From NCBI RefSeq assembly GCF_037977235.1, contig NZ_CP150276.1, positions 1,426,001 through 1,490,000 on the forward strand: 64,000 nucleotides of DNA, written 5' to 3'. Position numbers and translations under genes: made by a program. Below, in pieces: positions 56,484 to 64,000 of the stretch. Each line of letters opens with the position of its first letter. Position 1 is the stretch's first letter. The notes beneath the pieces were generated by a model. The model ran no database searches. It saw only the letters and a program-made list of their open reading frames with translations, and was not told the DNA's origin. This DNA comes from Paenibacillus sp. FSL K6-0276. Lineage in GTDB: Bacteria; Bacillota; Bacilli; Paenibacillales; Paenibacillaceae.

Positions 56484-56620
56484 TTAGCATTGTTTAACAG
56501 TATTGGAAATAAAACAGAGCAATAAACCAACTATGCTGATACCCACGATTACGATGTAGGCGTCATTGATCCCTTGTATGGAAGCCTCCATTAGCATATG
56601 CTCTTGTGTTAGATTGCCAT
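56484..56620 (-). pseudogene. C-terminal remnant of an MFS (DHA2-like) transporter
   Basis: The minus frame reads [20 protein letters not shown] then VIVGISIVGLLLCFISN, which matches the last membrane helix and the IQGINDAF-type loop of EmrB/QacA-like drug transporters. Nothing upstream encodes the other 13 helices; the sequence before it is the broken kinase fragment. Between this and the SLH terminator (56244-56483) no gene was recognised. Confidence 0.5.
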
Positions 56621-56639
56621 GGCATAACTCTGAATAACT

Positions 56640-57060
56640 GCCAGGGGCGTTTTGTTTCATGGGACACATTGGAGATGAAATCGTTCTTTAGCATTTCGAT
56701 GCTGCCGAGTTCTTCCACCATTTTATTGAAATCCTCAAACATTACATCTACATAATCTTTCTTGTCGGCTCTATGGACAGGTTCTAGATAGATCGAGAAG
56801 TCACCTTCTGCTACCTATTTTGCCGCTTTACTGAGCTTCTTCAATTGGCTTATCAAAGGTCTTGTACTTCTGCGTGCGGTAACAAGGCAGAAAATGAGGG
56901 TATCGATTATCCAATATCCCGCCATGCCGAAGATAAATTGCGACGGAATGTCTTTTATCGGGACGTATTCATTGTATATCATTGATTGCCCGGCGGTCAG
57001 CGTTATCAGTACAAGATAAGTCCACATAAATTCTTTCCATGAAAAATACTGTGACTTGAT
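56640..57060 (-). pseudogene. Broken sensor histidine kinase gene
   Basis: The minus strand encodes an N-terminal membrane part (MWTYLVLITLTAGQSM; FIFGMAGYWIIDTLIFCLVT), then LSKAAK followed by an in-frame TAG (near 56815). It continues [18 protein letters not shown] and [10 protein letters not shown]. At about 56645 a frameshift follows: in the next frame [10 protein letters not shown] continues the HisKA motif (normally [17 protein letters not shown]). The catalytic ATPase domain is absent, replaced by a transporter remnant. At least one nonsense, one frameshift and one large deletion are visible. Confidence 0.7.
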
Positions 57061-57609
57061 TCTCGTACCCCAAAATTCGTTCATAAGCTGGGCACGTGAA
57101 AAGGTATAGTTGGGATAGGAGAGCAATTTATTGAGTATGTTGAATTCTCGCACTGTCACAGGAATTTCTTTATCGTTCAACCTTGTAGACACAGCATCAG
57201 CGTCCATCTCAAGACTTCCTACCACGAGTTTTTTGTCATGGGCAATATTTGCCCGTCGTAGTAGTGCATCTACTCGCAGTACCATCTCGTCCATATTGAT
57301 GGGCTTGACCATGTAATCGTCAATGCCTGCGTGGAACCCTTTTTGTTTCGAGGAAAAATTATCCCGGGCGGTTATAAAAAGAATAGGGATAGTCTTGTTA
57401 ATCCCTCTCACCGTTTCTGCAAATTCAAAGCCATCAATCTCCAGCATCATAATGTCTGAGATGATAAGGTCGTACAGATTGTTATTCATCAAATCATATG
57501 CTTCACGCGGGTTGAAACAACCTTTGGCGTCGTATGAGTTATTGCTCAGTTATGTACAATAAATTTGATTGAGCTTTATATCATCCTCTACAACAAGTAT
57601 ATTGACCAT
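57060..57609 (-). pseudogene. Broken OmpR-type response regulator gene
   Basis: ATG 57609 opens MVNILVVEDDIKLNQIYCT, then an in-frame TAA where YLS would be expected. The frame resumes as LSNNSYDAKGCFNPREAYDL, then LIISDIMM with the acceptor Asp, FITARD and MVKPI. The winged helix is cut after RAQLMNEFWGT and joins directly to the kinase N-terminus (RIKSQYFSWKEFMWTY), so the recognition helix and the start of the kinase were deleted together. Downstream of the stop a 225-codon chimeric frame (56815-57492) remains open but is not a functional regulator. Confidence 0.75.
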
Positions 57610-57754
57610 ATTAATCGTCCTTTCTTGACGAATGAATTAATTATAATCGCCATAAGTTAAAAAAATGTTTGAAAACAGTGTGAAAAATATAACATTTTGG
57701 ACACTGGCTATATATCCTTTAAGCGAGTAAAATGTAAGCCGTGAAAAAATACAC

Positions 57755-59347
57755 ATGAAGAAGGTCCTCGAATTGAATGAGAATCATACCCGCAAATTGC
57801 TCGACACCTGGTTTGATTTTAAATTTAGGCTGTTAGCAGGCGGAATTGCTGTTGGATTGTTGTCTGGAATTGTTGTTGTGATGTTCCGTTTTATTCTGGA
57901 ATATGCTTTGGAGCATGTCCTTGTTTTTTATCATTATCAATTGGAACACCTTTGGCTGGTCCCTATATGGCTAATTCTGCTGGCTATAGCCGGATGGTGT
58001 ACAGGGATGCTTGTGAAATATCAACCCGCTATTTCCGGAAGTGGTATTCCTCAAGTGAAAGCGACACTTCAGAACAAATTAGAAATGAATTGGTGGAAGG
58101 CAGTAATCGCCAAATTTGCCGGGGGTACGATCAGCATTGGGGCTGGGCTGTCTCTAGGCAGAGAAGGTCCTTCTATTCAAATTGGAGCGCTGGTTGCGGA
58201 GGGTTTCAGCCGTGTATTGCGAACTACGAAGACAGAATCGCATATGCTGATTACTTGCGGAGCCAGTGCTGGACTTGCTGCGGCCTTCAACGCGCCGATA
58301 GCAGGTGTTATCTTTGCACTCGAAGAAGTACACATGAATTTTTCGCCATTGGTTATGATTGCCGCGCTGGCCTCATCGCTTGTGGCTGATTTTGTGTCTA
58401 AGGAATTTTTTGGCATGAGCCCGGTTTTTCATTTTTCCAATATTGGTGCGATTCCGCTTTCGCAGTACTATCATTTAATTCTGTTGGGCATTCTTGTAGG
58501 CGTCATGGGGATGTTTTTTAATAGAGGAATTTATGCTTTTCAGGATTTATACAAAAAAATAACCTGGCTGCCTGCACAGTACCGACCAGTTATTCCATTT
58601 TTATTAGCCGGCTTACTGGGACTATGCCTGCCTTCGGTGCTTGGTGGAGGAAACAATCTGATCAATGATTTGGTAGCGGGTCCCTTTTCATTAAAGCTTT
58701 TATTTCTTATTTTGCTTGTTAAATTTCTATTCACCTTGATCAGTTATGGTTCATCCGCTCCTGGGGGGATATTCCTGCCTATGCTGGTGATTGGCGGAAT
58801 CGTAGGTGTGATTTACAGTAAGCTTGCGAATGGCCTGATGGGCGGTCCTGTACTGAGTGAAAGCAGCTTTCTTATATTGGCGATGGCGGGTTATCTTACT
58901 GCCAGTCTGAAGGCGCCTATAACGGGAATTATATTAATCACTGAAATGACAGGAACATTCACGAACCTGCTGTCTACGGGCGTAGTTTGTCTTGTAGCGT
59001 ATATGACGGCAGAGTTTTTTCGCTCCCAACCTATTTACGAAGTGCTGCTCGAGCGTTTCCTTCATCAAGGAAAGAAGACGGAATCTCAAACAAAAGCATC
59101 TGGCAAGATCATACTGGAGTTTCCAATACACTCTGGCTCGCTGTTAGATGGAATCTCTATTAAGGAGTATAAGTGGCCAGCCCAGTGTCTGATTGTATCC
59201 GTGAAGCGCGGCTCGGCGGAGAAACTTCCGCATGGTGATTTTGTTCTGCTCGCGGGAGATTATTTGACTATACTCACCGGTGAAAGATATGCCTCAGATG
59301 TTAGAGAATCTTTGCATATTGCTGCAAGCGAAAGCACATGGACTTAA
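57755..59347 (+). CDS. ClC-family chloride/proton antiporter with RCK_C domain
   Basis: A 530-residue membrane protein. The ClC selectivity motifs are present: GSGIPQVK, GREGPSIQIG (gating Glu), and GGIFLPMLVIGG. About ten or more membrane helices span residues 25-425. The C-terminal 85 residues form a TrkA-C/RCK_C-like domain (LLDGISIKEYKWPAQCLIVS; GDYLTILTG). The regulatory domain suggests ligand-controlled anion flux. The ribosome site is weak. Confidence 0.92.
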   Translation: MKKVLELNENHTRKLLDTWFDFKFRLLAGGIAVGLLSGIVVVMFRFILEYALEHVLVFYHYQLEHLWLVPIWLILLAIAGWCTGMLVKYQPAISGSGIPQVKATLQNKLEMNWWKAVIAKFAGGTISIGAGLSLGREGPSIQIGALVAEGFSRVLRTTKTESHMLITCGASAGLAAAFNAPIAGVIFALEEVHMNFSPLVMIAALASSLVADFVSKEFFGMSPVFHFSNIGAIPLSQYYHLILLGILVGVMGMFFNRGIYAFQDLYKKITWLPAQYRPVIPFLLAGLLGLCLPSVLGGGNNLINDLVAGPFSLKLLFLILLVKFLFTLISYGSSAPGGIFLPMLVIGGIVGVIYSKLANGLMGGPVLSESSFLILAMAGYLTASLKAPITGIILITEMTGTFTNLLSTGVVCLVAYMTAEFFRSQPIYEVLLERFLHQGKKTESQTKASGKIILEFPIHSGSLLDGISIKEYKWPAQCLIVSVKRGSAEKLPHGDFVLLAGDYLTILTGERYASDVRESLHIAASESTWT

Positions 59348-59524
59348 TTGGGCAGCTGATAGATGAGATCGTTATTGAAGCTGTAGCTGAGAGACTAGGC
59401 ATGGGTTGTACAATTTCCCCCGTACATGCACTTCTAGGCATCTACCCACATACAATAAGATGACCATGAACCCGTAAGGCTAACAGATCGGTTTCATTGT
59501 ACAAGTGCGGGAGGTGTCGCCAAG

Positions 59525-60226
59525 TTGCCTGGATTCTTAAGTACGATCGCGTTGCTAATCAAAGAACTGACGTTGCTGGTATCTTACGTAAGGAACAACG
59601 CATTTCCACAGCCGCTCTCGGAGCAGGAGGAAAGCAAATACTTAGGCATGATGGCTGAAGGGGATGCTAAAGCCCGGAATTTACTTATCGAACACAATTT
59701 GAGACTTGTAGCCCATATAGTAAAAAAATTCGATAATACCGGAGAAGACATGGAGGATTTAATCTCCATCGGCACCATTGGCCTGATCAAAGCCATTGAG
59801 AGCTACCGTCCGAACAAAGGCACAAAGCTGGCCACTTTTGCAGCACGTTGTATTGAAAACGAAATCCTGATGCACCTTAGATCATTGAAGAAAACTCGTA
59901 AAGATGTATCTCTGCACGATCCAATTGGGACAGACAAGGAAGGTAATGAGATTACTTTGATCGATATCCTTGGCTCGGAAGCCGACGATGTGATCAAGGA
60001 AGTGGACCTTAAGATCGAGAAGAGCAAGATATATCGTAACCTCGATATTCTGGATGATCGGGAAAAAGAAGTCGTTGTTGGTCGATTCGGGTTAGATACA
60101 GGTGGAGAAGAGAGGACGCAGCGGGAGATCGCGAAGGAGCTGGGAATTTCGCGGAGTTATGTTTCGCGGATAGAGAAGAGGGCGCTCATGAAGTTGTATC
60201 ATGAGTTTTATAAGGCGAAGCGGTGA
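59525..60226 (+). CDS. sigK: Sporulation sigma factor SigK (pro-sigma-K)
   Basis: Late mother-cell sigma factor of 233 residues. The N-terminal pro-sequence [20 protein letters not shown] is hydrophobic and would be removed by SpoIVFB-type proteolysis. Region 2 is [20 protein letters not shown] then [17 protein letters not shown]. Region 4 is [36 protein letters not shown]. The gene is continuous, with no skin-like element interrupting it. TTG 59525 follows GGGAGGTG by 8 nt. A CATACAAT box (59449-59456), similar to the sigma-E/K -10, lies upstream, but no matching -35 was found. Confidence 0.95.
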   Translation: MPGFLSTIALLIKELTLLVSYVRNNAFPQPLSEQEESKYLGMMAEGDAKARNLLIEHNLRLVAHIVKKFDNTGEDMEDLISIGTIGLIKAIESYRPNKGTKLATFAARCIENEILMHLRSLKKTRKDVSLHDPIGTDKEGNEITLIDILGSEADDVIKEVDLKIEKSKIYRNLDILDDREKEVVVGRFGLDTGGEERTQREIAKELGISRSYVSRIEKRALMKLYHEFYKAKR

Positions 60227-60267
60227 GGTATTAGATAATAACTAAAGATTCACTATAGAGTGTTTTA

Positions 60268-60300
60268 AAAGCGACTTGCCAACAAAGGAGTTGCTTTTTT
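60268..60300 (+). terminator. Terminator after sigK
   Basis: AAAGCGACT (60268-60276) with AGTTGCTTT (60289-60297), one G/T wobble, and six T. Confidence 0.75.
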
Positions 60301-60554
60301 GTTAATTCAAGTAGTTGGGCTAAATGAACATAAAAAAAACATATTCAGAAAATTATCTTTTTAGCTGCTGAGGGGTGTTTTTGTGACATACAAAGAAATA
60401 TATGATCTCCATATTCAATTGTTACATGTATTGAAAATAATGAAAAGTATCAAGTCCCATATCAGACACAAATGAAAAAAGAGAACTCGAAAAAAATTTT
60501 CTCCGAAGCTGTTTCAAAAAACAAGGTTTTTCGGAAAAAAACCTTATAAATCAA

Positions 60555-60632
60555 GGATGCTGAGGGCGGGGGGCGAACCCGTACGGTACTCACGTACCGC
60601 AAGATTTTAAGTTCTGCGCTTCTACCTACTGC
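60555..60632 (-). pseudogene. Degenerate tRNA-Leu (TAA) remnant
   Basis: On the minus strand GTAGGTAGAAGCGCAG, ACTTAAAATCTTG, GCGGTACGTGAGTACCGT and ACGGGTTCGCC...CCCTCAGCATCC follow a tRNA-Leu(UAA): D-arm end, anticodon loop CTTAAAA, class II variable arm, T arm and acceptor 3' strand. The 5' acceptor strand (GCTGAGGG) is missing, the anticodon stem and T arm have mispairs, and CCA is absent. It is therefore a decayed 3' tRNA fragment. The surrounding gap 60301-60755 contains no gene, only A/T-rich hairpins. Confidence 0.6.
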
Positions 60633-60755
60633 AATTTACCGTGAAAAATTGCTGAATAACGACATTTTTTCCCTGGTCTTCTAGAATGTCGAGGCTGCTG
60701 TAGATCCTAATCTTCTCGAATTCAATTGGAAATCATTAATGAAGCGGGAAAAAAT

Positions 60756-60893
60756 ATGATGCCTGAGAAAGTGTATGTAAATGGTGTACTTGTAACACGG
60801 AAGCAAAAGGATCGTTTTAGCGGAAGGGATCTATTTGTCATAAATCCTGACCATTTGGATCAAGATATGAATCTCATTGAAGTATATATGTAA
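60756..60893 (+). pseudogene. Orphan 45-codon ORF, probably a gene's 3' remnant
   Basis: ATG 60756 to TAA 60891-60893 encodes MMPEKVYVNGVLVTRKQKDR ending DQDMNLIEVYM. The frame is also open upstream for about 14 codons without a start or good ribosome site. The dense beta-like composition looks like the C-terminus of a larger protein. A terminator follows. Family not recognised. Confidence 0.4.
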
Positions 60894-60924
60894 GCATTAC
60901 GAACATCGGGAAATAAAAGAAAAG

Positions 60925-60963
60925 GACGCAAATGCCGAGATATTTCCGCTATTTGCGTTTTTT
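60925..60963 (+). terminator. Terminator between the orphan ORF and the AraC gene
   Basis: GACGCAAAT (60925-60933) pairs with ATTTGCGTT (60951-60959, one G/T wobble), followed by T residues. Confidence 0.8.
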
Positions 60964-61041
60964 CTTTGAACTAGACAAACGGTTGAAATCATTTGGATTA
61001 AAATTATCGAACGATAAGAACTAGTTACCTGAATCGTCAGG

Positions 61042-61947
61042 TTACAGCACTCGCGACAACTTCCGGTAACCTCGTGGAGAGATTCTCTCGGCGGCGGTAA
61101 ACACCCGGCTGAAGTAGTGGATGTCCGGGTAACCGACGAGTTCTCCGATCCGCTCGATTGGCCAATCGGTCTCCTGCAACAGCTTGCGGGCCTCCCGGTG
61201 CCGGACGGAGCGCACATATTCTCCAGGTGGAATCCCTACAATCTGGCGGAAGAGCTTGGAGGTGTAGTCCTCGCTCATTCCGAGACGTTCCGCAAGAATG
61301 GCATTGCTCCACGTTGTAGCCGGAGTCTCCTCTATGTCCTGCATGATCTCCTTCACCTTCTGGCCATGGACCGAAGCGCCTGTGATTCGCCGGGACATCT
61401 GGGAACGAATGAGGGAAGCTAGAATGTTCAGCATTAGCCCCCTACATACCAGCTGGTAGCCCAGTGGACGCATCGTAAACTCGTGGACCAGCTTCTCCAT
61501 GAATTGCACGCAATCGTGGGAAGGGTGATATACCGGTTCCTCCGACAACGGGGAACAGCTCTCTTCCACTGCCTCCACCGCAATTTTTCCTTCCATTACC
61601 CCCTCCTCCAGAATCACCATATCCTCTTCCCTGTTGATGTTCAAATCCCCGAAGAAGTCAAAATGGATCCCGATCAGTTTGGTGGTCGGATCAGCCTCCG
61701 TTGCATTCCGGTGGTAGACGCCGGAAGGCAGAACGATCAGCTGCCCGGGTAACACCGTGTAGGTTCGCTCCTCCATCGCAACGGACAATTGGCCGTGGCA
61801 CACATAGAGCAGCTCGAAATCGTACAGCCTCCTTCCCGGGAACAAGCGAGGCGCGACCGTCTGGAACTGCGCGTAATGGATGGAGGGAGTCCACTCCTGG
61901 AAGGGGACTCGCTTGCGGACTGGGTGTTGGAGAGGGGGGTGGTTCAT
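61042..61947 (-). CDS. AraC-family transcriptional regulator
   Basis: A 301-residue regulator: N-terminal cupin sensor (about 30-110, DFELLYVCHGQLSVAMEERT then VLPGQLIVLPSGVYHRN) and C-terminal double HTH (about 205-300, AILAERLGMSEDYTSKLFRQ; PIERIGELVGYPDIHYFSRV). It is divergent from the Gfo/Idh oxidoreductase gene and probably regulates that sugar cluster. The codons are visibly richer in G and C at third positions than those of genes before 60 kb. Confidence 0.92.
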   Translation of the reverse strand: MNHPPLQHPVRKRVPFQEWTPSIHYAQFQTVAPRLFPGRRLYDFELLYVCHGQLSVAMEERTYTVLPGQLIVLPSGVYHRNATEADPTTKLIGIHFDFFGDLNINREEDMVILEEGVMEGKIAVEAVEESCSPLSEEPVYHPSHDCVQFMEKLVHEFTMRPLGYQLVCRGLMLNILASLIRSQMSRRITGASVHGQKVKEIMQDIEETPATTWSNAILAERLGMSEDYTSKLFRQIVGIPPGEYVRSVRHREARKLLQETDWPIERIGELVGYPDIHYFSRVFTAAERISPRGYRKLSRVL

Positions 61948-62255
61948 AGCGGGACAGCTCCCTTACATAGAATTAGATGGAATAACGGAATCGTGCAAAA
62001 AGTAACTTTCTTAGCTAAATAAAACTATCCATCATTCTTATATAATAAAGGTAACAAGGTATCATAACAAGACGAAAGTTATTCTGTAGTAATCCGGTAT
62101 TATACAAATGTAAGAGAAGGATATGCATGAAGAATGGTAAGTCATCAATGCCCAAGAAGACTAGACGCTGTAGGGAGACTTCGGCTTCTCCCAACAAGGA
62201 GCTTGGATCAACATAAAATAACCTCCGCGAGTGAGAAGGATAGGATGGATGCATC
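61948..62255. other. Divergent control region of the sugar cluster
   Basis: 308 nt between the AraC regulator and the oxidoreductase. It is AT-rich in the middle, with a possible -10 TATAAT (62040-62045). A possible 29-codon ORF (62127-62216, MKNGKSSMPKKTRRCRETSA...) has AGAAGGA upstream, and a GGGAGA/TCTCCC hairpin lies inside it. No specific operator was identified. Confidence 0.35.
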
Positions 62256-63278
62256 ATGAAAAGGTACGGGGCGGTCGTGATAGGCTGCGGTTATATGGGC
62301 TCTCTCCACTTGGACGCGATATCACGACAGGAGCGGGTCCGGTTGATCGGCGTGGTGGATTGGAACCGGGACAGGGCCTCCTTAGTGGCAAGCCAATACG
62401 GAGCCGAGTGTTGGAGCACGGATTACCGGGCCTTGATCGAGCGTGACGATGTGGATCTGGTCATTATCGCCACGTACCCGTCCTCCCATCTGGAGATCGC
62501 AAAAGATTGTCTCGCTGCAGGGAAGCATATCCTATGCGAGAAGCCGATGGCGGGCAATGCACGGGAAACGCAGGAATTCATGAAGCTGGCCCGTGGAGCC
62601 AAAACCAAGGTGCTGATCGGTCACATCCTTCGCCATAACACCACGTACCAGGCGGTTATGAAGATGATCCGGGAGGGCGCCATCGGCTTCCCCTTGGTCA
62701 TCCGGTTATCCCAATTGAAGCCCTCCAAAAATTGGGATTCCCACTTGTCCCTGCTCCGGGACGTCTCGCCGATCGTGGATTGCGGCGTCCATTATATCGA
62801 TGTGATGCGTTGGGCTACAGGGGCGGACGTGGTAAGCGTCAACGGGATCGGGCAGCGTCTCTATGAAGAAGTCCCGCCGTACACTTACAATTACGGACTC
62901 ATGACCCTCCGTCTGTCGGACGGCTCCATCGGCTACTTTGAGACGGGGTGGGGCAAGGGGATTCCGACTGATAACCGGAAGGAATTCATCGGACCGGCAG
63001 GCCGGATCCGCATCATCTACAAGAACGATCGACCGCGAGAGGATCAGCATCTGGGAAATCTGGTCGAGGTCGAAGACTGCCGGAAAGGAACGGTCCGGCA
63101 GATCAATATGGACTTCTCCGTGAAGCCTACGGGTGCCCAACTGGACTATTTCCTGTCCATGCTGGAGAACAACTTGCCCGCTATACCGGCAATGGAGGAT
63201 GCCTGCCGGGCGATGGAGATCGCTCTCCTGGCCGACCGGGCGATCCATGAAGGAATTACGTTACCTTGCGCGAAATAA
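62256..63278 (+). CDS. Gfo/Idh/MocA family oxidoreductase
   Basis: NAD(P)-dependent sugar or inositol dehydrogenase-like protein of 340 residues. The Rossmann motif is AVVIGCGYMGSLHLDAI. The catalytic Lys is in HILCEKPMAGN, and the C-terminal active-site D/H are in VDCGVHYIDVMRWATG. The substrate is unknown; the AraC regulator and sugar isomerase fragment next to it suggest carbohydrate catabolism. The frame continues after the stop, in phase, into the truncated isomerase 12 nt later. GC-rich codon use. Confidence 0.92.
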   Translation: MKRYGAVVIGCGYMGSLHLDAISRQERVRLIGVVDWNRDRASLVASQYGAECWSTDYRALIERDDVDLVIIATYPSSHLEIAKDCLAAGKHILCEKPMAGNARETQEFMKLARGAKTKVLIGHILRHNTTYQAVMKMIREGAIGFPLVIRLSQLKPSKNWDSHLSLLRDVSPIVDCGVHYIDVMRWATGADVVSVNGIGQRLYEEVPPYTYNYGLMTLRLSDGSIGYFETGWGKGIPTDNRKEFIGPAGRIRIIYKNDRPREDQHLGNLVEVEDCRKGTVRQINMDFSVKPTGAQLDYFLSMLENNLPAIPAMEDACRAMEIALLADRAIHEGITLPCAK

Positions 63279-63290
63279 GGGTGGACCAAC

Positions 63291-63641
63291 ATGGTGATGG
63301 TAACAGGGGATGACCCGGTGCATGGTGTACACCTGCTGAAGGATTATATCGTCCACACCCATGTGAAGGACGGCATCCGACATCAGCCGGTCGATCCGAG
63401 GGATGTGTACGGTGCCGTCGGGTACCAGCCGCTGGATCATCAACGGATTGCAGAGCTTGTAAGCTCCGGAGCCATATTCCAGGAGGTTCCGTTGGGCGAG
63501 GGGAAGGTGGATTTCGACGCCTACTTCGCCGCCTTGCAGGAGAGCGGATACGGGGGGGATCTGACCATCGAGCGGGAAGTGGGGGATGCGCCCGAGAGGG
63601 ATATAGAGCGGGCGGTCTCCTTCATCCGCCAATACAGGTAA
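63291..63641 (+). pseudogene. 5'-truncated sugar phosphate isomerase/epimerase
   Basis: 116 residues matching only the C-terminal part of the AP_endonuc_2 TIM-barrel family (about 280 residues): MVTGDDPVHGVHLLKDYI, then HTHVKDG (metal ligands), GEGKVDFDAYFAALQESGY and the last metal Glu in LTIEREVGD. In homologues the segment before MVMVTGDD belongs to the middle of the protein (DPAN type). Here it is replaced by WTN directly after the oxidoreductase stop, so the first half was deleted. GGGTGG before the ATG could allow translation, but a half barrel is unlikely to be active. Confidence 0.75.
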
Positions 63642-63784
63642 CGGCAGACGGCCGTGCGAAATCTCGGGGATCGAGACTGCGTATTGGAAAACCGGGTAAT
63701 CGCGGGTCTAAATAATCAAGTTAATTAATGGGGTTGTTTTGCTGTGTTAGCCCCAGTGGGATTCCGAACAGAAGGGAATGAACC

Positions 63785-64000
63785 ATGGAAAGAAAATTGG
63801 AAACCTTAGTAATTTCCCGCCTGACAAATCAGACGGATGTTTCAGATACAGAAGAAGTCCAGATCATCAAGCAGTATCAATGGCTTAAAGGGTATAACCC
63901 GGTCGTTACAGCAAGATTAAATTACAGTCAGGAGGATCTGAAGCTTCAGTTTAAGGTTTACGAAAAGAATCCAATACGAACATATAGAAACATGAATGAT
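63785..64000 (+). CDS. CBM9-like carbohydrate-binding protein (3' end outside window)
   Basis: The first 72 codons of a protein that continues past the window. GAAGGGAATG precedes ATG 63785. The text QIIKQYQWLKGYNPVVTARL, LQFKVYEKNPIRTYRNMND resembles the start of carbohydrate-binding family 9-like (DOMON-type) proteins, where the next residues are usually PVYxDSCVEFF. It fits the sugar-related cluster. The call depends on residues not visible here. Confidence 0.6.
   Translation, partial: MERKLETLVISRLTNQTDVSDTEEVQIIKQYQWLKGYNPVVTARLNYSQEDLKLQFKVYEKNPIRTYRNMND

Noticed and set aside
56345..56530. 61-codon minus frame next to the MFS remnant
   Set aside because: No start signal or recognised motif; possibly part of the decayed locus but not assignable.
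59449..59456. Sigma-E/K promoter for sigK
   Set aside because: CATACAAT fits the -10, but no -35 element is found at the required distance, so it is only mentioned under sigK.
59338..59463. 41-codon frame overlapping the end of the ClC gene
   Set aside because: No ribosome site, overlaps the upstream stop out of frame, and no recognisable family.

Overview
The window looks like a chromosomal stretch of a low-to-moderate GC, spore-forming Firmicute, most likely a Paenibacillus. The evidence is Bacillota-type Shine-Dalgarno sites with many TTG/GTG starts, a sporulation sigma factor (SigK), a KinB-like PAS histidine kinase, an IDEAL-domain protein, YhaM, an SLH-domain wall protein and an LPXTG protein. 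No plasmid, phage, CRISPR or complete insertion sequence is seen.

Layout. Positions 1-4840 hold a branched-chain amino acid block ilvB(partial)-ilvN-ilvC-leuA. ilvC has a structured leader with two mutually exclusive foldings. leuB lies about 12.6 kb further on (17463-18545), separated by an envelope and signalling block: a large LPXTG adhesin, a two-component pair (a hybrid kinase with two kinase modules and a REC-winged-helix-BTAD regulator), an ECF sigma/anti-sigma/DUF4097 envelope-stress operon and an aldo/keto reductase. After leuB come a 2-Cys peroxiredoxin under a PerR-like box, a PAS histidine kinase, a leucyl aminopeptidase, and a feoA-feoB-Cys-rich operon with a Fur-like box. From 25.8 to 34.5 kb are an aldolase-family enzyme, a GGDEF/EAL protein, tRNA-Gly, an M20 dipeptidase, an SDR/HxlR divergent pair, a TRM11-like methyltransferase and a NUDIX hydrolase. 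From 34.5 to 38.5 kb are an ABC-F protein with an attenuator-like leader and two 3'-end gene remnants (ASCH, class V aminotransferase). Then follow adenine deaminase, an IDEAL protein, a ferrochelatase of the E. coli type, a secreted protein with three FMN-binding domains, YhaM, a DnaQ-like exonuclease, two alkylation-repair genes, pspC-pspA, a zinc-ribbon protein and a 1365-residue SLH protein.

The region 56.4-57.6 kb is a decayed two-component/transporter locus with nonsense, frameshift and deletion lesions. It is followed by an intact ClC transporter and sigK. Beyond sigK the sequence changes: a degenerate tRNA-Leu remnant, an orphan C-terminal ORF, and then a visibly GC-richer carbohydrate cluster (AraC regulator, Gfo/Idh oxidoreductase, a 5'-truncated sugar-phosphate isomerase, and a CBM9-like protein cut by the window end). 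This looks like a transferred or rearranged segment.

The least explained structure is a family of about 100-bp intergenic elements, each made of two adjacent hairpins, present in four copies (26.85, 29.26, 34.08 and 45.07 kb). A second, different palindromic repeat cluster lies at 46.33-46.52 kb. Start codons were chosen from Shine-Dalgarno spacing, and many differ from the longest open frame. All functional calls are from motif recognition by eye; no database search was possible.
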